From positions 186,001 through 250,000 of the forward strand of contig OZ245336.1 of the NCBI GenBank assembly GCA_965226095.1: a stretch of DNA of 64,000 nt, written 5' to 3'. The position numbers and the translations under genes were made by a program. Within the stretch, counting starts at the first letter, position 1. Each line of letters begins with the position of its first letter. Shown piece by piece: positions 1 to 9,270 of the stretch. A model generated the notes under the pieces. That model made no database searches, was not told the DNA's origin, and saw only the letters and a program-made list of their open reading frames with translations. This DNA is from JANQSP01 sp965226095. Lineage in GTDB: Bacteria > Bdellovibrionota > Bdellovibrionia > Bdellovibrionales > UBA1609.

Positions 1-1043
1 TTCCCGCCGGTTTTAATAATATATGTGACATCGATAAAGAAAATGCTACTACTACATGTGCTGGATATTTAAAAAAATATTATTCACACATTCCCAAGAC
101 AATTATTTTACTGGCAGAAGAACACACTAACAATCCATTCTACTGGGATAATATTTATTCTTTAAAACATCTCCTGGAACAAAGTGGAGTATCTTCTGTT
201 TTGGTTTGTGTACCTGGGAAAAATATAAAAGAAGATGTAACCTTCACCAGTGCGAATGGGAAAACGATCGAAGTATTTTTACTAAAAAATAAAACCCATA
301 ATGCAGATCTGATCATCAGCAATAATGATTTTTCAGTAGACTACGAGTTGAATATTAAACAACCCCTTACACCTCCTTTGACAGCAGGGTGGAGAGTGAG
401 ACGCAAACATTCTTTTTTTAATAAATATAATGAACTGGCTCAGGAGTTTTCAACATTGATTGATGTGTCAGATTCTATTTTAAATATTAAAACCCGAAGA
501 TTTACTAACTTCAATCCCAGTGATGCAGATTGCTTAAACAGATTAAAAGAAGAAATAAATATTTTTTTAAAGGAACTGGAAGAACCATATAAAAATTTTA
601 AACAAAAACCCTATGTATTTTTAAAAAATAACTTTGGCACTTATGGCTTAGGAATTACCACTATTAATTCCGCAGAAGATATTGATCAATGGAATTACAG
701 CATTCGAAAAAAAATGAAAGCCTCGAAGGGAGGAGCTAAAGTCACAGAGCTTATTTTACAGGAAGGAATCTCTTCTCTCATAAAAAAAGAAGGAGCTGTT
801 GCAGAACCGGTGATTTACTTGATTGGTTCTGAACTGGCTGGGGGGTTTTTAAGAACACATAAACAAAAAGGGATTAAAGACAACTTAAACAGTCCTGGTG
901 CTGTTTATCGCACTTTATGTGTGTCTGATCTAAAAATTGAAGTGGAAGGAAAACCGATGGAAAATGTATATGGATGGATAGCCTACATTGGGGCCATTGC
1001 TTTAGCTTATGAATTTCAATCTATGAAATCCACTACCAATTAA
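1..1043 (+). CDS. gshA: Glutamate-cysteine ligase, GshA (TIGR02049-like), 5' partial
   Basis: The reading frame is open from base 3 to the stop at 1043, so the gene enters from outside the window and only its C-terminal ~346 codons are present. The product would join L-glutamate and L-cysteine with ATP, the first step of glutathione synthesis, in the cytoplasm. Recognisable pieces are FPAGFNN-like PAGFNN at the very start, NNFGTYGLGI (counterpart of the family's DAGTYGMG), VAEPVIYLI, and GGFLRTHKQKG followed by NLNSPGA. These match my memory of the proteobacterial type separate from E. coli GshA. The 3' end overlaps the convergent gene by 11 bases. Family call is by motif recall. Confidence 0.82.
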   Translation, partial: PAGFNNICDIDKENATTTCAGYLKKYYSHIPKTIILLAEEHTNNPFYWDNIYSLKHLLEQSGVSSVLVCVPGKNIKEDVTFTSANGKTIEVFLLKNKTHNADLIISNNDFSVDYELNIKQPLTPPLTAGWRVRRKHSFFNKYNELAQEFSTLIDVSDSILNIKTRRFTNFNPSDADCLNRLKEEINIFLKELEEPYKNFKQKPYVFLKNNFGTYGLGITTINSAEDIDQWNYSIRKKMKASKGGAKVTELILQEGISSLIKKEGAVAEPVIYLIGSELAGGFLRTHKQKGIKDNLNSPGAVYRTLCVSDLKIEVEGKPMENVYGWIAYIGAIALAYEFQSMKSTTN

Positions 1044-1683
1044 AAATGAAAGCATCTTCTGTGTTATCCAACACAATTGTTAATTCTTTGTTATTGTCAT
1101 CCAATAGGCGAAGTTGACTTAACATCCATCTATTTGGCCAAGATATATAATTATGATTCATAAATACTGTGGCTGAATCACTTTGGAAAAGTTCCTGATC
1201 CAAAGGAGATTGTAGAATTTTCTCTTTAGGAATAAAAAATGGTCCAATTTGTAATGGATTTTGTTTATTGATTCCACATTCCGCCCTTAATGTCATTTGA
1301 GGAGCATGGCCATGAAAGGATAGACCTGGAGCAATAAAGGTAATATGAATTCTTTGATACCTCTCACAAACTAAAACCGATTCCCCACTGTCAGCTAAAA
1401 TCAAAAAATGTGGCATAATAAAAGCCACTTCTTCCCCTCGGTCTTCCACTGTTACATCATTGAGAAATACAGATTTATTTTCTTCTGTTAATAGAGAATT
1501 TTCTAAAAAAGCAGATTGCGAATTTATGGAAGCAATATTTCTGACCGATGACGGAGACATCGTATCCATTAATAAAATAAATCTGTCACCATTCCAGGAT
1601 TGTTGAGCCAAAACATAGCCCAGATAAAACAACAAAGAAAAAGTGAAAAAAGCCAATATGCTTTTTTTCCAATGCTCACACAT
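1033..1683 (-). CDS. Membrane-anchored protein of unknown function
   Basis: A 216-residue protein I do not recognise. Residues ~8-27 form one hydrophobic segment after a lysine pair, so it is probably an inner-membrane anchor with the remaining ~190 residues outside the cytoplasm. No catalytic motif is visible; the body is mixed polar with several short hydrophobic strands. A good ribosome site (AAGGA) precedes the ATG. It converges on gshA with an 11-base overlap, so the two transcripts run into each other. Confidence 0.6.
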   Translation of the reverse strand: MCEHWKKSILAFFTFSLLFYLGYVLAQQSWNGDRFILLMDTMSPSSVRNIASINSQSAFLENSLLTEENKSVFLNDVTVEDRGEEVAFIMPHFLILADSGESVLVCERYQRIHITFIAPGLSFHGHAPQMTLRAECGINKQNPLQIGPFFIPKEKILQSPLDQELFQSDSATVFMNHNYISWPNRWMLSQLRLLDDNNKELTIVLDNTEDAFIFNW

Positions 1684-1767
1684 AGAAAATCCTTCTTACT
1701 CAAAAAGCACAGACATGTCATTTTTTGAGGCTAGCCTGATGCCCTTTTTGTGTGTACTTTTCTAAGT

Positions 1768-3267
1768 TTATCGGCTGTATTGTTTGGCAAATTCAACAAA
1801 AGTTCTCACCATCACTCCGGACGCTGATTTTGGCCGACCATAAGGCAGACGATTTTCAATATTCCAGGCAGTACCAGCTATATCCAAATGAGCCCAGGGA
1901 ATATTTGTATCCACAAAATGCTCTAAAAAAGCCGCCGCTGTAGAGCTTCCCATACCTTGAGTAGATTGAATATTGGCCACATCTGCTACCGGGCTCTTTA
2001 TATCCTTAACATTAAAGTCATCCAAAGGCATGGACCAAAGTCTTTCTCCGGAAGCTTTTCCCGCATTATGTATTTTCTTTTTCAATTCTTTATTTCTGGT
2101 AAAAAGTCCTGTGTAAATATTCCCAAGAGCTACAACAACAGCTCCTGTAAGAGTAGCCGCATCCACAATACAAACAGGTTTTAACTCACTGGCATAAGAT
2201 AGAATATCCGCCAAGACCAGTCGACCTTCCGCATCTGTATTGAGAACTTCCATGGTCTTGCCATTTCGAGCACGCAGTACATCTCCAGGTTTTGTGGCCG
2301 CCGCTCCTAGCATATTTTCCGTAGAACCTATCAGACCTATTACATTTACTTTTAACTTTAACTGGGCAATAGCCAACATAGCGCCAATGACTGCCACTGA
2401 ACCACACATATCAAACTTCATTTCGTCCATGTTACGAGCGGGCTTTATACTAATCCCACCTGAATCAAAGGTTAATCCTTTACCCACGAAACACACCGGT
2501 TTGCTGGATTTTGCACGAGCGCCCTTATATTCCATAATAATCACACGAGGTTCTTGGTTACTCCCCAAAGAAACTCCTATCAATCCTCCCATTTTTTCTT
2601 TCTTAATACGCGCCTTATCCCATACACTCACTTTTAAATTACCTATTCCCTTACATTTTTTCTGCACAGATTGAGCCAAAATAGAAGGAGTCATTAAATT
2701 AGCTGGATGATCAGCCAACCATCGCCCAAAGTTTGTATTCTCTGCCAAGCACTGACCTTCCTCCAAACCTTTTTGCCCTTCTCTAGCCTTGATGAGTCCA
2801 GTTAAAAAGACAGTTTTAAGTTCTAATTTGGCTTCTTCTTTTTTCTTTAAATCATCAAAACAATAATGAGCCAGATAAAAACCTTCAGTCACCAAACGAG
2901 CTACTGTACGAGGATTATTTATAAATTGCAGAAGCGAAGAACAATCCAATACAGCACTGGTGATAGAATGTTTTTCCAAAGCTCTATAAGCAGTGGCCGA
3001 AATCTGACGAATGACTTCTTCATTTACTTTTTTAGAATCACCCAAACCAACCAAAAGCAGATGTTTAGAAGATTGAATGGGCGTACAAGGCATAAATAAT
3101 ACAGCGCTTTTCTTAGATTGAAATATTTTGTCGTTTAAAACTGAATCCAGAATGTTAACAACTGCTGACTTAGATTGTTTTTTTTTCATCCCTTTTTGAG
3201 AGACCATTGCTATATGACAATCTGTAGATTCATTAAATTTGGAACCGGATGGAATAACTAATTTCAT
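1768..3267 (-). CDS. pepA: Leucyl aminopeptidase PepA (M17)
   Basis: Cytosolic di-metal aminopeptidase that removes N-terminal residues from peptides. The C-terminal M17 domain is complete: the signature NTDAEGRL lies at about residues 343-350, preceded by GKGLTFDSGGISIKP with metal and catalytic residues and followed by VDAATLTGA and the ribose-like end LPYGRPKSASG. I start it at the ATG at 3267 (499 residues, MKLVIPSG), because AGGGAG lies just upstream; the longer frame would add a non-conserved hydrophobic leader. The N-terminal domain is divergent, as usual in this family. Divergent from clpP with ~190 bases between them. Confidence 0.93.
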   Translation of the reverse strand: MKLVIPSGSKFNESTDCHIAMVSQKGMKKKQSKSAVVNILDSVLNDKIFQSKKSAVLFMPCTPIQSSKHLLLVGLGDSKKVNEEVIRQISATAYRALEKHSITSAVLDCSSLLQFINNPRTVARLVTEGFYLAHYCFDDLKKKEEAKLELKTVFLTGLIKAREGQKGLEEGQCLAENTNFGRWLADHPANLMTPSILAQSVQKKCKGIGNLKVSVWDKARIKKEKMGGLIGVSLGSNQEPRVIIMEYKGARAKSSKPVCFVGKGLTFDSGGISIKPARNMDEMKFDMCGSVAVIGAMLAIAQLKLKVNVIGLIGSTENMLGAAATKPGDVLRARNGKTMEVLNTDAEGRLVLADILSYASELKPVCIVDAATLTGAVVVALGNIYTGLFTRNKELKKKIHNAGKASGERLWSMPLDDFNVKDIKSPVADVANIQSTQGMGSSTAAAFLEHFVDTNIPWAHLDIAGTAWNIENRLPYGRPKSASGVMVRTFVEFAKQYSR

Positions 3268-3460
3268 TAAAAATCTCCCTAAAAAATAGTTTTTTATTAA
3301 AAAGTTAATGATTTGTAGCATATTTTTCATGCTTAGACAAAAGCATTTTCTTCCATTTGTTTTTATTTAAGTAAATTCTTCAGAAACCCGACAATAAAAT
3401 AAACAACAGTCACTGGCATAAAATATTCAAACTTTCGTCCAGTAAATAAGGAGTAACATC

Positions 3461-4063
3461 TTGGCATTAATTCCTATTGTAATTGAACAAACACCTAAAG
3501 GTGAGAGAAGTTATGATATTTACTCCCGCCTTTTAAAAGATCGCATCATCATGTTGGGAACAGCTATCACCAACGATGTGGTCAACAGTATGATCGCTCA
3601 AATCTTCTTTCTGGAAATGGAAAACCCGGATAAAGATATTCATATTTACATTAATTCTCCAGGAGGTTCTGTAACTGCCGGAATGGCTCTTTATGACATT
3701 ATGCAATTTATTAAATGCGATATTAGAACTTATTGTATTGGTATTGCGGCCAGCATGGGCTCTTTGCTCCTAGCTGCCGGTACACCTGGTAAAAGATATA
3801 TTTTACCTCATGCTCGTGTGATGATTCATCAGCCCCATATCTCCGGAACAGGTATTTCCGGACAAGTTAGTGATATTGAAATTCAAGCCAAGGAAATGGC
3901 TCTAACAAAGAAAAAATTGGTGGAGATTTATGCCAAACACACCGGAAAAGATGAAAAGACATTGCTTGAGGCAATGGATCGAGATAATTATATGAGCTCT
4001 CAAGAAGCTTTGGAATTTAAGTTAGTGGATCATATTGTAACCTCCAGAAAGAAAGTGAAATAA
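3461..4063 (+). CDS. clpP: ATP-dependent Clp protease proteolytic subunit
   Basis: Serine protease that forms the double heptameric chamber of ClpXP. The catalytic triad is complete: Ser98 in GIAASMGS, His123 in RVMIHQP, and Asp175 in DRDNYMS. Length (200 residues) is normal. The start is a TTG at 3461 with GGAG about 6 bases upstream; the protein then begins ALIPIVIEQT as in other ClpPs, so no longer or shorter start fits. clpX follows after 2 bases, so the two are cotranscribed and probably translationally linked. Confidence 0.97.
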   Translation: MALIPIVIEQTPKGERSYDIYSRLLKDRIIMLGTAITNDVVNSMIAQIFFLEMENPDKDIHIYINSPGGSVTAGMALYDIMQFIKCDIRTYCIGIAASMGSLLLAAGTPGKRYILPHARVMIHQPHISGTGISGQVSDIEIQAKEMALTKKKLVEIYAKHTGKDEKTLLEAMDRDNYMSSQEALEFKLVDHIVTSRKKVK

Positions 4064-4065
4064 TC

Positions 4066-5388
4066 ATGGCTGGGAAAAAACAGCACTACAATTGCCAGTG
4101 TAGTTTTTGTTCAAAAAATCAAAAAGATGTAGAGCAACTCATTGCTGGCCCTGGTGGAATTTATATTTGCAGTGAATGTATTACCTTGTGTAATGACCTA
4201 ATTTTCGACAAACATGAAAAGCAAAATAACAAGATACTAAAAATTCCCACACCGGCAGAAATTCATAAACATTTAGATGAGTATATCATCGGCCAGAATC
4301 TCGCTAAAAAATCCTTATCTGTAGCTGTTCATAACCATTACAAAAGAATCCATAAAAATGCTAAACAGATTGTCAAAGATGCAAAACTTTTAAACAGAAA
4401 AACAAAAGACCATGTGGAAATCACTAAAAGTAATGTTCTTTTAATCGGCCCTACCGGCTCCGGAAAAACACTATTGGCACAAACTATTGCTAAAATGCTC
4501 AATGTACCTTTTGCCATCTCTGACGCCACGGCTTTAACAGAAGCAGGTTATGTAGGAGAAGATGTGGAAAATGTCATTCTTAATCTCCTACAAGTAGCCG
4601 ACTACAACGTAGAAGAAGCCCAAAGAGGAGTTATTTATATTGATGAAATTGATAAAATTACCCGTAAGTCAGAAAATACATCCATTACCAGAGATGTCAG
4701 TGGAGAAGGTGTGCAACAAGCTTTGTTAAAAATTTTGGAAGGGACCAAAGCCAACTTGCCCCCTAAAGGAGGCAGAAAACACCCTCAACAGGAATTTATT
4801 CAAGTGGATACTTCCAACATTTTATTTATTGTAGGAGGCGCTTTTATTGGACTGGAAAATATTATAGAAAATCGTCTATCCAACAAGTCCATGGGGATCG
4901 CCGCTGATATAAAAACAGAAGACGAAAAACTTAAATCCAAACAAAATATACTCAAACAAGTAGAACCCAACGACTTATTTCGCTATGGCTTGATTCCTGA
5001 GTTTGTAGGACGATTACCAGTTATTTCCACACTGAACCCCTTGGATGAAGCATCTCTCATTGATATACTACAAAAGCCCAAAAACGCTATTGTGAAACAA
5101 TACCAAAAACTATTGGAGTATGAAGATGTAGAGCTAGTATTTGAAGAAAAAGCCCTAAAAGCCATAGCACAGCAGGCTATGAAGAAAAAAACCGGAGCCA
5201 GAGGACTGAGAGGAGTCATCGAAGAGGCCATGCTGGATATTATGTATGATGTGCCTTCTAACCCTTCCATTAAAAAATGTGTTATCACAGAAGATGTGAT
5301 CTTGAAAAAGAAACAGCCACATCTCGTCTATAGCACTAAAAAAAAGTCCCCATCTATAGAAACAGCCACAAAAATAGAAAGTGCATAA
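4066..5388 (+). CDS. clpX: ATP-dependent Clp protease ATP-binding subunit ClpX
   Basis: AAA+ unfoldase that feeds substrates, including ssrA-tagged proteins made by the tmRNA at 58.4 kb, to ClpP. The N-terminal zinc domain has Cys12, Cys15, Cys35 and Cys38. Walker A GPTGSGKT is at residues 128-135, Walker B around IYIDEIDKI near 190, and the pore-loop region and sensor II (GARGLRG) follow. At 440 residues it is slightly longer than E. coli ClpX, the extra being a lysine-rich C-terminal tail. It lies 2 bases after clpP and 79 bases before lon. Confidence 0.97.
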   Translation: MAGKKQHYNCQCSFCSKNQKDVEQLIAGPGGIYICSECITLCNDLIFDKHEKQNNKILKIPTPAEIHKHLDEYIIGQNLAKKSLSVAVHNHYKRIHKNAKQIVKDAKLLNRKTKDHVEITKSNVLLIGPTGSGKTLLAQTIAKMLNVPFAISDATALTEAGYVGEDVENVILNLLQVADYNVEEAQRGVIYIDEIDKITRKSENTSITRDVSGEGVQQALLKILEGTKANLPPKGGRKHPQQEFIQVDTSNILFIVGGAFIGLENIIENRLSNKSMGIAADIKTEDEKLKSKQNILKQVEPNDLFRYGLIPEFVGRLPVISTLNPLDEASLIDILQKPKNAIVKQYQKLLEYEDVELVFEEKALKAIAQQAMKKKTGARGLRGVIEEAMLDIMYDVPSNPSIKKCVITEDVILKKKQPHLVYSTKKKSPSIETATKIESA

Positions 5389-5467
5389 AACATAAATATC
5401 CTTATTGCTGGACTATTTATTCAAAGCAGTGCTATGTTTAATAAAGCATAAATAAAGCTGTGAGAAT

Positions 5468-7936
5468 ATGAAACAAAATAAAATAGAAAATCTACCTTTA
5501 CTCTCTCTAAGGGATTTAGTGGTATTCCCCCACATGATGATGCCCCTGTTTGTAGGTCGAGATAAAAGTATCAATGCTCTTCAACAAGCAATGAATAACA
5601 AAACAGATATTGTACTCGCCTCCCAAAAAGAAGCCAGAAATAATAATCCTTCCCCTGAAGAAATTCATTCTGTTGGTACTGTAGGCGCTATTATCCAACA
5701 TTTAAAGTTGCCGGATGGAACAGTGAAAGCATTAGTGGAAGGAAAACACAGAGTACATATTAATAAATTTTTAAAATCAGATAAATTCTTTTCTGTGGAA
5801 GTAAAACCAGTTGTGGAAAAAATCAGTAAGGGAACAGAAGCAGATGCTTTGAAACGTATGATTTATTCTTCCTTTGAAAGCTATGTAAAACTAAATAAAC
5901 AAGTACCACCAGAAGTGCTGGCTCGTGTATCCACCATTAATGATTTCAGTGAATTAGCTGATAATATCGCTTCCCAATTAAACTTAAAAATGGAAGATAA
6001 ACAAAATCTTCTGGAAATTTTCGATCCAGGAGAACGTTTGCGTATCGTTTTAAAACATATCACTCGAGAAATTGAAGTATTAAAAGTGGAAAGAAAACTA
6101 CGCACCAGAGTAAAAGAACAAATGGAAAAATCCCAAAAAGAATATTACTTAAATGAGCAACTACAGGCTATACAAAAAGAATTGGGTGAAAAGGACGATT
6201 TTCAAAAAGAGGTATTAGAATTAGAAGAAAAAGCCTCTAAAATACAATGGACCAAAGAAGCAAATGAAAAAATCACTCGAGAAATCAAAAAATTAAAGTT
6301 GATGTCTCCAATGAGCGCAGAAGCCGGGGTCATTAGAAATTATATCGACTGGGTTATTGCCCTTCCCTGGCAAAATTACGTAAAAGAAAAAAAAGACATT
6401 CAAGCCGCCAAAGATATTCTCAATGAAGATCACTGGGGATTGGAAAAAGTTAAAGAAAGAATCTTAGAATATCTTGCTGTCAGAACACTGGCCAATAAAC
6501 CTAAAAGCCCTATTTTATGCTTTATTGGTCCTCCTGGTGTAGGAAAAACATCTTTAGCACGTTCTATTGCCAGATCTTTAAATCGCCCGTTTGTGCGTAT
6601 TTCCTTAGGTGGAGTGCAAGATGAAGCAGAGATTCGAGGACACAGACGCACCTATGTAGGAGCTATGCCCGGTAAACTTATTCAATCCTTAAGAAAAATA
6701 AAACATGGCAACCCTCTGTTCTTATTGGATGAAGTTGATAAAATCAGTACCAGCTACAGAGGTGATCCATCCTCTGCTCTATTGGAAGTATTGGATCCAG
6801 AGCAAAATAACACTTTTCAGGATCATTACCTGGAAGTGGACTATGACCTATCTCCTGTTCTGTTTATCACCACGGCCAATTCCTTACATGGTATTCCTCG
6901 CCCCTTAATTGATCGTATGGAAATGATTTCCATTGAAGGTTACACAGAAACTGAAAAACTCAATATTGCTGAAAAGTATCTAGTTCCCAAACAGTTAGAT
7001 AAGCATGGTTTAAAAAAATACAATCCTTCTTTTAACAAAGATGTATTAAAGGAGATTATCCGATACTACACGAGAGAAGCAGGCGTTAGAGAGCTGGAGA
7101 GGCAAATTGCCAAAGTATCCAGAAAACTGGTTAAAGAAATAGTGTTTTCGCAAAACAAAAAAACAAACTTAGAGGAATCACAAAAAATTCCACTGATCAA
7201 AAAATATATGAAATATTCCATTTCACTTGCAAAAGTAAAACAATACTTAGGAGAACATAAATTTAAATATGGAAAAATAGAAAAAAAGAACGCCATTGGA
7301 TTGACCAATGGAATGGCCTGGACAGAAACCGGAGGTGAACTATTACATATTGAAACCTGTGTCGTACCAGGAACTGGAAAAGTGAAAAATACCGGACAAT
7401 TAGGTGAAGTGATGCAGGAATCCTGTGCAGCAGCTTTAACCTATGTACGTTCTCGAGGTCCTTTATTTGGCCTTCCTACAGAATTTTTCTTAAAACATGA
7501 CTTTCATATCCATGTAACAGAAGGAGCAGTTCCTAAAGACGGTCCTTCTGCAGGAATAGCTATCACCACCAGTATCGTATCTGCCATTACCCGCTTTCCA
7601 GTTAAAAGAACTGTCTCTATGACAGGAGAAGTGACCTTAAGAGGAAGAGTATTGGCCATTGGCGGATTAAAAGAAAAAATTCTGGCGGCTCATAGAGAAG
7701 GAATTAAAACAGTGATTATTCCCAGTGAAAATGCGAGAGATTTAAGAGACCGTGAACAGGCTATACCAATTGAAGTTTTACAAGAAATCCAAATTATTAC
7801 AGTGGATCATGTTGACCAGGTTTTGGTCAATGCCTTGGAAATTAAAACTGCTCAGGATTTATTCAAAAGACGATCTGAAAAAATTTCAGGATTAAAAGCT
7901 CAATATACAGGACATGCTCAAATTCAAAAACATTAA
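5468..7936 (+). CDS. lon: ATP-dependent protease Lon
   Basis: AAA+ serine protease for misfolded and regulatory proteins in the cytoplasm. Order of parts: N-terminal substrate domain (1-~200), coiled coil (~200-260), AAA module with Walker A GPPGVGKT near residue 354 and Walker B FLLDEVDKI, then the protease domain with the Ser694 (KDGPSAG) / Lys737 dyad. Its 822 residues are typical. No strong ribosome site is visible before the ATG, but the N-terminus (LPLLSLRDLVVFP) is conserved. Third gene of the clpP-clpX-lon cluster. Confidence 0.97.
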   Translation: MKQNKIENLPLLSLRDLVVFPHMMMPLFVGRDKSINALQQAMNNKTDIVLASQKEARNNNPSPEEIHSVGTVGAIIQHLKLPDGTVKALVEGKHRVHINKFLKSDKFFSVEVKPVVEKISKGTEADALKRMIYSSFESYVKLNKQVPPEVLARVSTINDFSELADNIASQLNLKMEDKQNLLEIFDPGERLRIVLKHITREIEVLKVERKLRTRVKEQMEKSQKEYYLNEQLQAIQKELGEKDDFQKEVLELEEKASKIQWTKEANEKITREIKKLKLMSPMSAEAGVIRNYIDWVIALPWQNYVKEKKDIQAAKDILNEDHWGLEKVKERILEYLAVRTLANKPKSPILCFIGPPGVGKTSLARSIARSLNRPFVRISLGGVQDEAEIRGHRRTYVGAMPGKLIQSLRKIKHGNPLFLLDEVDKISTSYRGDPSSALLEVLDPEQNNTFQDHYLEVDYDLSPVLFITTANSLHGIPRPLIDRMEMISIEGYTETEKLNIAEKYLVPKQLDKHGLKKYNPSFNKDVLKEIIRYYTREAGVRELERQIAKVSRKLVKEIVFSQNKKTNLEESQKIPLIKKYMKYSISLAKVKQYLGEHKFKYGKIEKKNAIGLTNGMAWTETGGELLHIETCVVPGTGKVKNTGQLGEVMQESCAAALTYVRSRGPLFGLPTEFFLKHDFHIHVTEGAVPKDGPSAGIAITTSIVSAITRFPVKRTVSMTGEVTLRGRVLAIGGLKEKILAAHREGIKTVIIPSENARDLRDREQAIPIEVLQEIQIITVDHVDQVLVNALEIKTAQDLFKRRSEKISGLKAQYTGHAQIQKH

Positions 7937-7969
7937 ACTTTATTAAAAAAACTTAATCTTTAAAAAAAC

Positions 7970-7995
7970 TTGACAAACTATGTGAAATAGTTCAA
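7970..7995. promoter_or_regulatory. Inverted repeat upstream of the TPR regulator
   Basis: TTGA-CAA-ACTAT and ATAGT-TCAA face each other across a 5-base centre, 29 bases upstream of the start codon at 8024. The left arm also contains TTGACA, a consensus -35 box, but no good -10 follows at 16-18 bases. It could be an operator for the regulator itself or simply a promoter element. Confidence 0.35.
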
Positions 7996-8023
7996 CCTTC
8001 ACCTCGTAGGTTTGGAGGGGGGT

Positions 8024-9256
8024 ATGGATACAGATACAGTTAAAAAATCAAACTATCTTTATGACCTTGCCTTAAGCCAAATGGTTGCCACACAGTTTGC
8101 AGATGCTATTAAAAATTTTAAAACCGCAAATTCTTATTTATTAAAAGAAAAACAATATTCAAAATATTTAGAATCTCAAGTATTTCAAATTATTATGCAC
8201 ACAGAAATGGAACATTTTAATGAAATTGGAGATATACATTCCGAATTATCAAATATTATATGGAAATACAAAACACCAGAAATGGACTTTTCCAAACTAC
8301 ATTATGCCATGGGTTTTTGTTGCCTAAGAAGAAAGGAAAATCTTAAAGCCCAAACACATTTTGATCAAGCAGTAACTCACGCTTACTCAGTACAAAAACA
8401 ATCAAAAAAAATACAAAATCAAAAAGCATTATTAATTTCAAAAATAGATTTGTGTTATGCTTGTTATGGTTTTGCTTTTTTATACTATATGAAAAAACAG
8501 ATATCTCAAGCCATTAATGAAATAGAACGAGGCGAACAATTAATAAAAACCTTTACAGAATTTCAATTAATTTTAGAAAAAGAAAAAACTGATTTTTCTG
8601 AGGAATTGTTACAAACCTTACACCATGAAAAACACTCTTTGGAATTTTCTTTTTACCTCTTAAAAGCCCAGATTTTTGGTATAGAAAAAAAATATAAACA
8701 AGCTGAAGAACTATTATGGTTTTGCTATGAACAATCACAAAAATCTTACAGAAGGAAATATATGGCCCCTCATTTATTTTACTCTTTAGGTATAAATTAC
8801 ATGGAAAAAAAAGATTATAATCAAGCTTCTCACTTTTTAAGTTTAGCCAAAAGATCCATTAATGAAAAAACCTTTAAATTGCTCAGTAAATATATCTCCC
8901 ATGCATTAAATACACTAAAATATAATATGACCAATGATTATGATATTATTATTAATTTTGAAACAAATTTATTGGTAGAAAAGCAAAAAGGCCATATTAA
9001 TTTTAAAAATCAATTTGTGGTCTTGGATATGTTGAAATTATTTGTTATGAATCTAGGTAAAATATACTCTAAAGAGGAATTAGCAGAAAAAGTATGGAAT
9101 CAAAGATATAATCACCAAGTACATGACAATAAAATTTATGTAACTATAAAAAGGTTAAGGGAATTAGTAGAACCAAATCAAGATAAACCAAAGTACATCT
9201 GTAGAACAAAAGATGGATATTATATTAATAAAAATATAAAGATTTTAATTAAATAA
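8024..9256 (+). CDS. TPR protein with C-terminal OmpR-type winged-helix domain
   Basis: A soluble 410-residue protein: residues ~10-300 are helical pairs of the TPR type (for example ALSQMVATQFADAIKNF and MEKKDYNQASHFLSLA), and residues ~325-405 form an OmpR/PhoB-like winged helix (YSKEELAEKVW, then KIYVTIKRLREL, then ICRTKDGYYI wing). There is no receiver domain, membrane segment or kinase. The order is the reverse of SARP/AfsR regulators, which carry the DNA-binding domain first. The ATG at 8024 is chosen because GGAGGGG lies 4-5 bases upstream. It ends 14 bases before a secreted protein gene, its likely partner. Function as a transcription regulator is inferred. Confidence 0.78.
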   Translation: MDTDTVKKSNYLYDLALSQMVATQFADAIKNFKTANSYLLKEKQYSKYLESQVFQIIMHTEMEHFNEIGDIHSELSNIIWKYKTPEMDFSKLHYAMGFCCLRRKENLKAQTHFDQAVTHAYSVQKQSKKIQNQKALLISKIDLCYACYGFAFLYYMKKQISQAINEIERGEQLIKTFTEFQLILEKEKTDFSEELLQTLHHEKHSLEFSFYLLKAQIFGIEKKYKQAEELLWFCYEQSQKSYRRKYMAPHLFYSLGINYMEKKDYNQASHFLSLAKRSINEKTFKLLSKYISHALNTLKYNMTNDYDIIINFETNLLVEKQKGHINFKNQFVVLDMLKLFVMNLGKIYSKEELAEKVWNQRYNHQVHDNKIYVTIKRLRELVEPNQDKPKYICRTKDGYYINKNIKILIK

Positions 9257-9270
9257 AAGGAGGTAGAGAA

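Noticed and set aside
1752..3099. Several plus-strand open frames opposite pepA
   Set aside because: They are shadows of the pepA reading frame, with no ribosome sites or recognisable domains.
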